Shown in pieces: positions 8,110-17,318 of a stretch of 64,000 bases of DNA. Source of the stretch: Promicromonospora sukumoe (GTDB lineage: Bacteria; Actinomycetota; Actinomycetes; Actinomycetales; Cellulomonadaceae); the NCBI RefSeq assembly GCF_014137995.1, contig NZ_JACGWV010000001.1, positions 248,001 to 312,000 on the forward strand, read 5' to 3'. Position 1 is the stretch's first letter. Each line of letters opens with the position of its first letter. Position numbers and translations under genes: made by a program. The notes under the pieces were generated by a model. The model searched no databases, had not been told where the DNA came from, and saw only the letters and a program-made list of their open reading frames with translations.

Positions 8110-10014
8110 GTGAAGGATCGTGCGCCAGGCGTGGTGCTCCGGCTCCGTCGCGCCGCGTGGCACCTCCGGCACGGCGGGATGGACCAGCTGCGCACGTATC
8201 TGCGCAGGCAGCGCGTCCCGATGGCCGGCCAGGTGGGCGGTGCGCGCCGGACGAAGGACGGCCTGACGTTCGACCCGTGGCCGGCCCGGCCGGTGTCCGG
8301 CCTGGCGGCTGACGGACCGCGTGACCTGCGCGTCGGCGTCGTCCTGGACGACTTCTCGCGGCTGGCGTTCGCACCCGAGTGGCACCAGGTGGCGCTGACC
8401 CCGAAGACCTGGCGGGACGACCTGGCGGCGGGCCTGGACCTGCTCTTCGTGGAGTCCGCGTGGAACGGCAACGGCGGCGCGTGGCAGTACCACCTGACGG
8501 GGACGTCGGCCCCGCGACCCGCGTTCGTCGAGCTCGTGGAGGCCTGCCGCGCGGCGGGTGTGCCGACGGTGTTCTGGAACAAGGAGGACCCGGTCCACTT
8601 CGAGGACTTCCTCGACACGGCCCGGCTGTTCGACCGCGTCTACACCACCGACGTCGACCGCCTGCCCGCCTACGTCGAGGCCCTCGGGCACGACCGCGTC
8701 GGGGTGCTGGAGTTCGCCGCGCAGCCCGCGATCCACAACCCGGTGCGGCTGCACGGCCGCGGCCCGGAGCGTGACGTCGCGTTCGCCGGCATGTACTTCG
8801 CGCACAAGTACCCGGAGCGGCGCGAGCAGATGGACCTGCTGCTCGGTGCGGCGCTCGACGTCTCGCCCAAGATGGAGCACGGCCTGGAGATCTTCAGCCG
8901 GTTCCGGGGCAAGGACGAGAAGTACCAGTTCCCGGCCCCGCTCGACGGCCGCGTCGTCGGCTCGCTCGATTACGACCGCATGCTGACCGCCTACCGCGAG
9001 TACAAGGTCTTCCTCAACGTGAACTCCGTGGTCGGCTCGCCGTCCATGTGCGCACGGCGGATCTTCGAGATCACGGCCTCCGGCACGCCCGTCGTCTCCA
9101 CGCCGAGCGCGGCCGTGGGGGAGTACTTCCCGGGCGACGAGGTCTTCGTCGCCGGCAGCCGTGAGGCCGGTGCGCACACGATCCGGGCGCTCGTCCGCTC
9201 GCCGGAGCTGCGCGACCGCGCGGTGCACAAGGGCCAGCGCCGCATCTGGCGCGAGCACACCTATGCGACGCGCTCGCAGAAGGTGCTGCACGACGCCGGG
9301 CTGGTCACCTCTCCTGTCGTCCCCCGGCCGAGCGTGACCGCCCTGGTCTCCACGAACCGCCCGCACCAGCTCGACCACGTCCTGGAGGTTCTCGGGGCCC
9401 AGCAGGCGGTGGACCTGCAGGTCGCGCTCCTGACGCACGGCTTCGAGACGGACGACGCCGACCTGCGCGCCCGCGCCAAGGAGGCGGGCGTCGGGACGCT
9501 GGAGCTGCTGACCGCGCCGTCCGACGTGCCGCTGGGCGCCTGCCTGAACCTGCTGCTCGACGCGGCCGACGGCGACGTCGTGGCCAAGATCGACGACGAC
9601 GACCTGTACGGCCCGCAGTACCTCTCCGACCAGCTCTACGCCCTGGCGTACTCGGGCGCGGACGTGGTGGGCAAGCAGGCGCACTACATGTACCTGGAGG
9701 GTTCCGACGCGACGATCCTGCGGTTCGCCGACCGGGAGCACCGGTACACCGACCGCGTGATGGGACCGACGATCGTCGCCGCCCGCGCGGCCGCCGACGG
9801 CGTGCGGTTCCGGGCGCTCGAACGCGGCGAGGACACGGCGTTCCTCGCCGACCTCGTCGAGGCGGGCGGCACCGTCTACTCCGCCGACCGGTTCAACTTC
9901 GTCCAGGTGCGGTCCGCCGTGGACGGGCACTCCTGGACGGTCAGCGACGCCGAGCTGCTCGCGAGCGGCGAGGTCCAGCACTTCGGACGTGCGGCGACGC
10001 ACGTCATGTTCTGA
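8110..10014 (+). CDS. Two-domain glycosyltransferase (CgeB-like plus GT2)
   Basis: The 634-residue cytoplasmic protein opens the plus-strand polysaccharide operon. Residues of about 70-380 resemble the CgeB/spore-protein glycosyltransferase domain (Glyco_trans_1_2), with AGMYFAHKYPERR, LNVNSV and the nucleotide-binding-end pattern RRIFEITASGTPVVSTPS. From about residue 400 a GT2-type domain follows, with the DxD-like acidic cluster KIDDDDLYGPQYL. Acceptor and donor cannot be read from the sequence. It starts at GTG 8110, without a clear ribosome binding site, and wecC follows after 19 bases. Confidence 0.8.
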   Translation: MKDRAPGVVLRLRRAAWHLRHGGMDQLRTYLRRQRVPMAGQVGGARRTKDGLTFDPWPARPVSGLAADGPRDLRVGVVLDDFSRLAFAPEWHQVALTPKTWRDDLAAGLDLLFVESAWNGNGGAWQYHLTGTSAPRPAFVELVEACRAAGVPTVFWNKEDPVHFEDFLDTARLFDRVYTTDVDRLPAYVEALGHDRVGVLEFAAQPAIHNPVRLHGRGPERDVAFAGMYFAHKYPERREQMDLLLGAALDVSPKMEHGLEIFSRFRGKDEKYQFPAPLDGRVVGSLDYDRMLTAYREYKVFLNVNSVVGSPSMCARRIFEITASGTPVVSTPSAAVGEYFPGDEVFVAGSREAGAHTIRALVRSPELRDRAVHKGQRRIWREHTYATRSQKVLHDAGLVTSPVVPRPSVTALVSTNRPHQLDHVLEVLGAQQAVDLQVALLTHGFETDDADLRARAKEAGVGTLELLTAPSDVPLGACLNLLLDAADGDVVAKIDDDDLYGPQYLSDQLYALAYSGADVVGKQAHYMYLEGSDATILRFADREHRYTDRVMGPTIVAARAAADGVRFRALERGEDTAFLADLVEAGGTVYSADRFNFVQVRSAVDGHSWTVSDAELLASGEVQHFGRAATHVMF

Positions 10015-10033
10015 CGCAAGGAAGAGAGAGCTC

Positions 10034-11293
10034 ATGGGAATCAGCACCGTCGCGGTGGTCGGCCTCGGGTACATCGGCCTGCCCACGGCCGCGATCCTCG
10101 CCGCCAACGGCGTCCCGGTGACGGGCGTCGACGTGAGTTCCGCGACCGTGGGCGCGGTGAACCGCGGCCAGGTGCCCTTCGTCGAGCCCGACCTGGCCGG
10201 ATACGTATCAGATGCGGTCTCCTCCGGCCGGCTGCGTGCCGTGTCGGCGCCGGAGCCGGCGGACGCGTACATCGTGGCCGTGCCCACCCCCTTCATGGAC
10301 GACCACAAGCCGGACCTCTCCTACATCGAGGCTGCGGCGCGAGCGATCGCGCCCGTGCTGCGCGGCGGCGAGCTGATCGTCCTGGAGTCCACCTCCCCGC
10401 CCGGGACCACGCGGCGCATGGCGGAGTGGGTGCTGGACCAGCGGCCCGACCTCAGCCTCGACGCCTCGGGCGACCGGCCCGTCGTCTACTTTGCGCACTG
10501 CCCCGAGCGGGTCCTGCCCGGCCGGATCATGGTCGAGATGGTCACCAACGACCGCATCGTGGGCGGCCTGACCCCCGAGGCCGCGCAGCGGGCCCGCGAG
10601 CTGTACCAGGTGTTCTGCCAGGGCGAGATCCTGCTGACCGACGCCGTGACCGCCGAGACGGCCAAGCTCGTCGAGAACTCGTTCCGCGACGTGAACATCG
10701 CCTTCGCCAACGAGCTGTCGCTCGTCGCGGACAAGCTGGGTGTCGACGTCTGGGAGCTCATCCGGCTCGCCAACCACCACCCGCGGGTCAACATCCTGCA
10801 GCCCGGCCCCGGTGTGGGCGGGCACTGCATCGCCGTCGACCCGTGGTTCATCGTGGACGCGGCGCCCGAGGAGGCACGCCTGATCCGGACGGCGCGCGAG
10901 GTCAACGACGCCAAGCCGCGCTGGGTGCTGCACAAGGTCGTCGACGCGGTCGCGGACCTCGGCGTGCCGAACCCGGTGATCGCCGCCTACGGGCTGGCCT
11001 TCAAGCCGAACATCGACGACCTGCGTGAGTCGCCGGCCATGGAGATCACCACCGAGATCGCGCGGACCTTCCCGCACGCGACGGTGCTGGCCGTCGAACC
11101 GCACGTGGACGAGCTTCCGGCGGAGCTCGCCGGCCTGGCGAACGTCCGGCTGGCGGGCACCGAGGAGGCGGTGGACACCGCCGATGCGCACCTGCTGCTC
11201 GTGGACCACACGGTCTTCCGGTCGGTCGTGGAGCGGCTCGCGGGGAAGAACGTTGTCGACACGCGGGGAATGACGGCGGGTCTGCACCGGTGA
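10034..11293 (+). CDS. wecC: UDP-N-acetyl-D-mannosamine dehydrogenase
   Basis: The 419-residue NAD-dependent dehydrogenase oxidises UDP-ManNAc to UDP-ManNAcA. It has the Rossmann motif VGLGYIGLP at residues 9-17, VPTPF, ESTSPPGTTRRMAEWVL, HCPERVLPG, and the catalytic-cysteine segment GVGGHCIAVDPWF; these patterns separate WecC from UDP-glucose dehydrogenase. The ATG at 10034 has a purine-rich AAGGAAGAGAG upstream. WecB, which makes its substrate, is encoded in the opposing operon at 18974-20167. The stop overlaps the next start. Confidence 0.93.
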   Translation: MGISTVAVVGLGYIGLPTAAILAANGVPVTGVDVSSATVGAVNRGQVPFVEPDLAGYVSDAVSSGRLRAVSAPEPADAYIVAVPTPFMDDHKPDLSYIEAAARAIAPVLRGGELIVLESTSPPGTTRRMAEWVLDQRPDLSLDASGDRPVVYFAHCPERVLPGRIMVEMVTNDRIVGGLTPEAAQRARELYQVFCQGEILLTDAVTAETAKLVENSFRDVNIAFANELSLVADKLGVDVWELIRLANHHPRVNILQPGPGVGGHCIAVDPWFIVDAAPEEARLIRTAREVNDAKPRWVLHKVVDAVADLGVPNPVIAAYGLAFKPNIDDLRESPAMEITTEIARTFPHATVLAVEPHVDELPAELAGLANVRLAGTEEAVDTADAHLLLVDHTVFRSVVERLAGKNVVDTRGMTAGLHR

Positions 11294-12786
11294 CTGCCAT
11301 GCAGTGGCTCCGACCGGTCCTGGACCGCAGGCACGTGGCCTACGCCGTCGTGGCTGCTTTGGGCCTGGTCCTGCTCGAGCTGGGCGACGGCGCCTGGGGC
11401 CTGGTCGGCGGTGCGGCCCTCGTCGTCGCGGTGCTCGTCTGGGCGGCCGACCTGCAGACGAAGTCGGTCCGTCGCAACGATGTGGCGACCCTGCGTCTGC
11501 GCCGCGTCGAGACGGACGTCAAGGCGCTCGCCGGCAGTGCGGCGTACGCGTCGACCACGCTCAGCGCGGTACGGACCGCATCCGAGCAGGCACGTCGCGC
11601 CGCGGAGAGCGGTGGTGGGTCGCCCTCAGCGGCCGACCTGGAGCGCCCCGCCGGCGAGGTGACCCGGCCGCGGGTCCTCTTCGTGACGAGCAACGGGTCC
11701 GGGATGGGGCACCTGACCCGCCTCATGGCGATAGCCGGCGCCGGGCGCGAGCAGTTCGACAGCGTCTTCGTCTCGTTGTCGACCGCCGCCGAGGTCGCTG
11801 CGCTGAACGGTTTCCCGACCACACGTGTCGAGAGCCAGGGTGCATCCGGTCTGACGTGGGCGGAGTGGAACCGCCGGTTCGCCCGGGTGATGCGGGACCA
11901 GATCAGCGCTCATCGGCCGTCCGCCGTCGTCTTCGACGGCGTCCAGGTCTTCCGGGGCGTGCACGAGGCAGCGGACGAGGCGGGGATTCCCCTGGTCTGG
12001 GTGTGCCGCGGGCTCTGGAAGAAGTCTGTGCCGCGCGAGCAGCTCCACGGGTGGCGGGACGTCGTGTCGAAGGTGATCGTGCCCACGGAGCGGCCCGTCC
12101 TCCCGGACACGACCGCAGCTCCGGTCGACGACCCCGACATCGAGCTCGTCGACCCGATCACCCTGGTGCACCCTGACGGGCTGATGGCGAAGGACGCTGC
12201 GATGGAGCACCTCGGCCTGGACCCGTCGCAGCACCACGTCCTGATCCAGCTCGGATCGGGAGCACTGGGCAGCCGTGCAGCGCAGGAAGCAGCCGCGGTC
12301 GCCGCGGTACGAGAGCTGGGTCCCCGGTGGGTGCCGGTCGTCTTCCGGTCGCCGCTGGCGCCCGACCGGGACGGTGGGGACGTCAGGATCGTGCGCGAGT
12401 ACCCCATGTCCAGGCTGCTCAAGGCGTTCGAGTTCAGTGTGACGTCCGCCGGCTACAACACGGTCCACGAGAACCTTCGGCTGGACCAGCCGGCCGTCTA
12501 CGTCCCTGACCACAACATGCTCGCCGACGACCAGCGTGCCCGTGCCGCCGCCGCCGCCAGCGCGGGCCTGGGCTACCTGGCCGAGACCGAGGACGACATC
12601 GTCCGTGCCGTCCGAGACCTGTCGGCCGACGACCGGCGGCACCAGATGGTGGACCTCCTCGGCGACCACCACGTGGGCAACGGCGCTCAGGACGCAGCGC
12701 GGATGGTTGCCGATATGACCATGACCGGTGGGCGGCCTGGCCTCGCCCACGAATTCTTCTACGGGGTAGGGGCTGAGCAGAAGTGA
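11290..12786 (+). CDS. Membrane-anchored GT-B glycosyltransferase, MurG/GT28-like
   Basis: The 498-residue protein has two hydrophobic segments within residues 15-55, a polar linker, and a GT-B fold domain from about residue 125. LFVTSNGSGMGHLTRL is the glycine-rich acceptor-side motif common to MurG and related nucleotide-sugar transferases. QLGSGALGS, and SAGYNTVHENL near residue 395, form the donor-binding half. It starts at GTG 11290 overlapping the wecC stop (GTGA), so translational coupling is likely; ATG 11299 is an alternative. It probably adds a sugar to the lipid-linked polymer at the inner membrane face. Confidence 0.75.
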   Translation: MTAMQWLRPVLDRRHVAYAVVAALGLVLLELGDGAWGLVGGAALVVAVLVWAADLQTKSVRRNDVATLRLRRVETDVKALAGSAAYASTTLSAVRTASEQARRAAESGGGSPSAADLERPAGEVTRPRVLFVTSNGSGMGHLTRLMAIAGAGREQFDSVFVSLSTAAEVAALNGFPTTRVESQGASGLTWAEWNRRFARVMRDQISAHRPSAVVFDGVQVFRGVHEAADEAGIPLVWVCRGLWKKSVPREQLHGWRDVVSKVIVPTERPVLPDTTAAPVDDPDIELVDPITLVHPDGLMAKDAAMEHLGLDPSQHHVLIQLGSGALGSRAAQEAAAVAAVRELGPRWVPVVFRSPLAPDRDGGDVRIVREYPMSRLLKAFEFSVTSAGYNTVHENLRLDQPAVYVPDHNMLADDQRARAAAAASAGLGYLAETEDDIVRAVRDLSADDRRHQMVDLLGDHHVGNGAQDAARMVADMTMTGGRPGLAHEFFYGVGAEQK

Positions 12787-15593
12787 AGAAGTTGTTGTCC
12801 GGACCAGGAATCGTGGTCGCCGTGGCGATCGCCGCGTTCATCGGGCTGACGTTCGTCGGTGTCTCGTCCGGCGCCTACGGAGACGTGTTCCTCGGCGCAC
12901 TGGTCCTCTCGGCCATCCTCGTGGGCGTGCTCAACCGGCGGGTGCTGTGGGCGGTGCGGGGCGAGCAGCGCCAGCAGTCGAGCCGTATCAACGCCATCAA
13001 CAGCCGTACGTCCGACACCAAGCAGCTCGTCGCCAAGGTCCAGCCGGTCAAGCCGACCCTGGCGGGTGGCGAGATCGAGAAGGTGCGGAAGATCGGGGCG
13101 GACAACGAGTACGCCCGGCGGGTCGGCCTCTCCGGGGCAGGCATGATCGAGACGTACGCCCTCCAGAACCGGTCGGAAGCGGCTCGGGACGTGCTCGCTC
13201 GTGCGGCGTCGAACGGCCGCTACGACGCCGCACGGCTGATCATCCTGATCAAGACGCTTCAGCGTGATCACAAGTCGAAGGCGGCGCGCGACTTCTTCGG
13301 GACGCTCGAGGTGCGCCCGCTGCTCTCGCTGGCGAAGGTCATGGCCCAGCAGAACTTCCACTCCTCCGACCAGTACGACGCGGTGATGGTCTACAAGGCG
13401 GTCGTGGGGCGGCACGGCGGAACCGTGTTCCACCGGGCCGATCGCCTCGTGTTCCTGGAGCTGCTCGCATCCATGCGGTGGGTCAAGGACGTCGAGAAGT
13501 ACGCGAGGCTGCTCAAGATCGATCGCTTCGACCCGGTCCAGCGGCACCTTCTCCGTGCGGACGCGGTCAACCCGTTCCGGGACGGCACGGAGGACGACTC
13601 GGACCCTGTCGTTCAGACGTGGCTCGAGTCCGTCAACGCCGCCTTCGACGTCGACGGTGTGGAGCACATCGGGATCGCGCCGGGCATCGGCGCCGCGATC
13701 GACCGGATCTCGTGCGTGCCGGCGTACCCGGTCGAGGACGGTCCGCTGGTGACGGTGATCATGCCGACCTACGCACCGGACGAACGTATCCGGACTGCCC
13801 TGGCGTCCGTGCTCGGCCAGTCGTACCGCAACCTGCAGGTCCTTCTCATGGATGACGCGTCACCGAGCGAGAGCGCCGCCTACCTGGACACGCTCGCCGC
13901 GCAGGACCCGCGCGTGACCGTCGTGCACCTCCCGGAGAACCGCGGGACCTACAAGGCCCGGAACATCGCCGTGACCGAGTACGCCACGGGTGAGTTCGTC
14001 ACGGTTCACGACGACGACGACTGGTCGCACCCGCGGAAGGTCGAGCTGCAGGTGAAGCACCTGCAGGAGAACCCGGACGAGCCCGCCAACCTCTCGCTCC
14101 TGTCGCGGGCGACGCCGGAGCTGCAGTTCGTGCGGATCAACAACAACGCGCTGTTCAGCCAGCCCAACTACTCGTCCCTGATGTTCCGTCGGACGGTCTT
14201 CGACGAGCTCGGCTTCTGGGACGTGGCGAACCGGAGCGCCGACGCGGAGATGCACGACAGGGTCCGGAGCTTCACCGGCCGGCCCATGCCCGTCGTCGGG
14301 ACGTCGCCGCTCTCCTTCCTGCGGGTGCGCGCCGAGTCGCTGACCTCGGGCGAGATCAACAAGGGCTACTTCGACACCCGGCGCATGTGGTACCAGCGGA
14401 TCTACCGTGCCTGGCACGAGGCGCGACTCGAGTCCGGCCAGCCGATGTATGTCGGCCCCGACGTCCGGGGCGACCGGCCGTTCGCCGCCCCGGCCGGCCT
14501 GCTGGGCGCCAAGAGCTCCACCGACGTCCTCACGGTCGACGTGGTCTACGCGACCGACTTCCGGTTCCCGGGCGGCAACTCGTCGCTTTCCGCACGCGAG
14601 GTGACGGCCCTGGTCGAGCGTGGCTACCGCGTCGCGCTGCTCCAGCTGGACTCGCCCCTGCTGAGCGCGATGAACGTGCTGCACAAGGAGTTCGTGGACC
14701 TGGCGGAGCACGACAACGTCCACCTGGTCTCGACCCTCGACGCGGTCGAAGCCGACCTGACGATCGTTCGTCATCCCACCGTGCTGCAGTACATCCGGCC
14801 GGACCAATCACGGATCTCGACCCAGAACCTGGTGGTCATCTTCAACCACCCGCCGTTCGAGTCCGACCTCACGGGCGCCGTCTACGACGTCTCGGACGTG
14901 CTGAACAACGCCGAGTCGGTCTTTGGAGTCGCGCCCCGCGTCGCACCTGAGTCGGGTCTGCTGCGCAGTCTCCTCAGGGGCGCTGTCGACCCGTCGCGGT
15001 TCCTCCCGGATGACTGGAACGGGATCGTGGAGGTCGGTCATGGAACCGTGCGCTCCGTGGACGAGAAGCGCCGGCCCGTGATCGGCCGGCACTCGCGCGA
15101 CCACATCCAGAAGTGGCCCGCGGCTTCCGTGCTGAACACGGTCTACCCGCAGGACGGCTCGCGGGACGTCCGCGTGCTCGGCGGTGCGTTCTTCGCGGAG
15201 CAGCGGCTCGGTGGCCCCGTCAAGGGCTGGACCGTGTACCCCTTCGGCGCCAAGCCGGCCCAGGAGTTCCTCGACGAGGTCGACTTCTGGGTCTACTTCC
15301 ACGGCGACGAGTGGTACGAGTCGTTCGGGATGGCGATCGCCGAGGCCATGGCCAGCGGTCTTGTGGTCATCCTGCCGAAGTACATGAAGGCGACGTTCGG
15401 CGAGGGCGCCCTGTACTGCGAGCCCGACCAGGCGCTCAGGCTGGTGGACAGCTTCTGGAGCGACCCCGAGGCGTACGCGGCGCAGAGCAAGAAGGCTCTG
15501 GAGTACTCCCGGGCTCACTTCGGCGAGGATGCCCTGATGGAGCGTGTGGGTTCGCACCTGTCCGGACGCCAGCCAGTCGATCTTGGAGCATGA
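12783..15593 (+). CDS. Large membrane-anchored glycosyltransferase (GT2 plus GT4-like domain)
   Basis: The 936-residue protein starts with two membrane helices (about residues 8-55), followed by a helical region to about 310. A GT2 domain follows (VTVIMPTYAPDE; the DxD-type HDDDDW) to about residue 550. The C-terminal 330 residues look like a GT-B domain ending in a GT4-like site, with FGMAIAEAMASGLVVILP. Two catalytic domains in one chain suggest it adds two sugars or polymerises a repeat. It starts at GTG 12783, overlapping the previous stop. Confidence 0.8.
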   Translation: MKKLLSGPGIVVAVAIAAFIGLTFVGVSSGAYGDVFLGALVLSAILVGVLNRRVLWAVRGEQRQQSSRINAINSRTSDTKQLVAKVQPVKPTLAGGEIEKVRKIGADNEYARRVGLSGAGMIETYALQNRSEAARDVLARAASNGRYDAARLIILIKTLQRDHKSKAARDFFGTLEVRPLLSLAKVMAQQNFHSSDQYDAVMVYKAVVGRHGGTVFHRADRLVFLELLASMRWVKDVEKYARLLKIDRFDPVQRHLLRADAVNPFRDGTEDDSDPVVQTWLESVNAAFDVDGVEHIGIAPGIGAAIDRISCVPAYPVEDGPLVTVIMPTYAPDERIRTALASVLGQSYRNLQVLLMDDASPSESAAYLDTLAAQDPRVTVVHLPENRGTYKARNIAVTEYATGEFVTVHDDDDWSHPRKVELQVKHLQENPDEPANLSLLSRATPELQFVRINNNALFSQPNYSSLMFRRTVFDELGFWDVANRSADAEMHDRVRSFTGRPMPVVGTSPLSFLRVRAESLTSGEINKGYFDTRRMWYQRIYRAWHEARLESGQPMYVGPDVRGDRPFAAPAGLLGAKSSTDVLTVDVVYATDFRFPGGNSSLSAREVTALVERGYRVALLQLDSPLLSAMNVLHKEFVDLAEHDNVHLVSTLDAVEADLTIVRHPTVLQYIRPDQSRISTQNLVVIFNHPPFESDLTGAVYDVSDVLNNAESVFGVAPRVAPESGLLRSLLRGAVDPSRFLPDDWNGIVEVGHGTVRSVDEKRRPVIGRHSRDHIQKWPAASVLNTVYPQDGSRDVRVLGGAFFAEQRLGGPVKGWTVYPFGAKPAQEFLDEVDFWVYFHGDEWYESFGMAIAEAMASGLVVILPKYMKATFGEGALYCEPDQALRLVDSFWSDPEAYAAQSKKALEYSRAHFGEDALMERVGSHLSGRQPVDLGA

Positions 15594-15594
15594 G

Positions 15595-16392
15595 TTGCCT
15601 CTTCAGACATCGGCTACTGACGTGACGACGACTCGCGTGTACATCTATGGCTCGTGCGTCACACGTGACGGTGTGGACTTCTGGGAGCAGTACGGGTTAG
15701 AGCTCGTGGGCTACACCGCCCGTCAGTCGCTCATCTCAGTCGGCCAGCCGGCGCGACGCGACCTGTTCGAGACGAGCCAGATCGCTTCGTCCTTCCAGCG
15801 CCGCATGGCGGAGGCTGACATCGCAGGGAACGTCGGGGACCAACTTGTGGCGAAGGCTGATGGTTACGACCTGGTGCTCTGGGATCTCACGGACGAGCGC
15901 CTTGGTGTCGTCGAAGTGCCAGAAGGTGGGGTCGTCTCGCGCGTCGTGCCCTATGAGAAGGGCATCTATCGTGGCGAGGGCCGACTTGGAGTCCCGACCC
16001 GGCTCGGGGACGCGGCACACTCTCGCCGATGGCGTGAGGCTGCATCACGTTTCGTGGAGCGCCTGAACGAGGCGGGCGTAGCGGATCGAATCGTCGTCAA
16101 CGCAACACCGTGGGCGGAGCACGACGAGTCGGGTGCCGTTCTTTCTTCCGGCGTGCCCGCTCCGAAGATCTTCAATGACCTCATGGTCGACTACTACGGG
16201 TATCTGCGGTCGTTGGGCCTGAGAGTTGCCGACGTCGACGCCAGCCGGGCCATAGCGCGGGCTGACCACAAGTGGGGTCTGGCGCCTTTTCACTACGTGG
16301 ACGACACCTATCGCGCATCGATCGAGAGCGCTTTGAGCGCCGCAGGTCTCAAGCTCTCGCCGGACCACCCGACACCGAAAGAAGACCAATGA
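15595..16392 (+). CDS. DUF6270 protein, stand-alone copy
   Basis: The protein of about 265 residues is a single DUF6270 domain. It shares with the N-terminus of the gene at 17319-18977 the motifs YIYGSCVTRD, ARQS, DLTDERLG and W-G-x-A-P-F-H-Y. A Ser in Gly-Ser-Cys near the N-terminus and a late His are compatible with a divergent SGNH-type fold, but that is inference and no activity is established. The TTG at 15595 is chosen because GGAG lies six bases upstream and the preceding gene ends at 15593; GTG 15622 is possible. GC is visibly lower than in the genes upstream. Confidence 0.75.
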   Translation: MPLQTSATDVTTTRVYIYGSCVTRDGVDFWEQYGLELVGYTARQSLISVGQPARRDLFETSQIASSFQRRMAEADIAGNVGDQLVAKADGYDLVLWDLTDERLGVVEVPEGGVVSRVVPYEKGIYRGEGRLGVPTRLGDAAHSRRWREAASRFVERLNEAGVADRIVVNATPWAEHDESGAVLSSGVPAPKIFNDLMVDYYGYLRSLGLRVADVDASRAIARADHKWGLAPFHYVDDTYRASIESALSAAGLKLSPDHPTPKEDQ

Positions 16393-17234
16393 GTACATCT
16401 GATGCGCCGGTGCAGTACTTCGGGGTGACGCGGTTCAGCACATTCCTGCCGTTGAGCAGCGCCTGGGTGTCCAGCCGTGACGGACGCACCGAAAGCGAGT
16501 ACAAGGCGCACCTCTTCAGTGATGAACGGATGGAGCCAAGAGTCCGAATTTTCGTGGATCGGGCGCTGCCCATCTATCAGTCGATGGCCGAGCGGCATGA
16601 GTACCGCCACATCGTCCATTACTCGGATTCGCTTCCCACCCGGTGGCGCGAAGAGCTTGAGGAAGCGGCCAGGAAGTATCCCGTGCTGCACCTCGACAAG
16701 GTGGAAACTCGCATCAACAGTACGCAGGTCATGCTGGAGCAGATCGGCCGCCGCACTCCCGATGCTGATGTGGTCGTGTGGTTTCGGGTAGACGACGATG
16801 ATCTCCTGAGCGCCGATTTTCTGGACAGACTGAGCGTCTACGCCACTCCGAAGCACAGCGGCTACGCGGTGTCGTTCGGCATGGGACTTGCCGGACTCTA
16901 CGTCGACGGGCAGTACACGGAGTTCCGGAAGGTTCACGGTCGCCTGCCGTCCCAGGGGCAAGCGTATGTCGGCAGGTATGACCACCTGAAAGGCGTTCTG
17001 CAGTTTCCGCGCGCTACTGCTCACAGTCGGCAGGACACCGTCTCTCCGGTCATCTATGACTCGCGGGACGTTTCATACGTCTACACGTTTCACGACCAGC
17101 AGGACCAAGGTCTGACGACGCATGGCTCGGCCGCCGAACGTCTCGCAAGGTTTCCCCTCCTGGACGACGTCGGAGGACTGGCGACGAAGTTTCCTACCAT
17201 TGCCCGCGATATCTCGACGTTCGGCCCGGTGTAG
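16389..17234 (+). CDS. Putative rhamnosyltransferase family protein
   Basis: The 281-residue protein matches the pattern of the 'putative rhamnosyl transferase' family (Rhamno_transf): TRFSTFLPLSSAW at the N-terminus, LFSDERMEPRVRIF, then a short GT-A-like core with FRVDDDDLLSADFL as the acidic metal site. It overlaps the DUF6270 stop (ATGA) and ends the plus-strand operon. The dTDP-rhamnose genes nearby make rhamnose a plausible donor sugar, though the family name rests on few characterised members. Base composition is lower in GC (37 of 60 in 16741-16800) than neighbouring genes. Confidence 0.7.
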   Translation: MSTSDAPVQYFGVTRFSTFLPLSSAWVSSRDGRTESEYKAHLFSDERMEPRVRIFVDRALPIYQSMAERHEYRHIVHYSDSLPTRWREELEEAARKYPVLHLDKVETRINSTQVMLEQIGRRTPDADVVVWFRVDDDDLLSADFLDRLSVYATPKHSGYAVSFGMGLAGLYVDGQYTEFRKVHGRLPSQGQAYVGRYDHLKGVLQFPRATAHSRQDTVSPVIYDSRDVSYVYTFHDQQDQGLTTHGSAAERLARFPLLDDVGGLATKFPTIARDISTFGPV

Positions 17235-17261
17235 GTCGATGCCGTGTCCGGTCGGTTCGGT

Positions 17262-17304
17262 GTGAGAAGGGGCGGGGTTCGTCGTGAACCCCGCCCCTTC
17301 TCAC
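17262..17304. terminator. Bidirectional terminator between the converging polysaccharide operons
   Basis: Perfect 19-bp arms (17262-17280 and 17286-17304) enclose a five-base loop. It lies 27 bases after the rhamnosyltransferase stop and 14 bases from the end of the minus-strand operon. The stem is very GC-rich and no U-tract is present. Confidence 0.85.
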
Positions 17305-17318
17305 TGTCCCGCGATCGG

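Noticed and set aside
17262..17304. GC-rich stem as a mobile palindromic element like those at 36868 and 55657
   Set aside because: It is GC-rich and has a normal five-base loop between converging operons; an ordinary terminator explains it.
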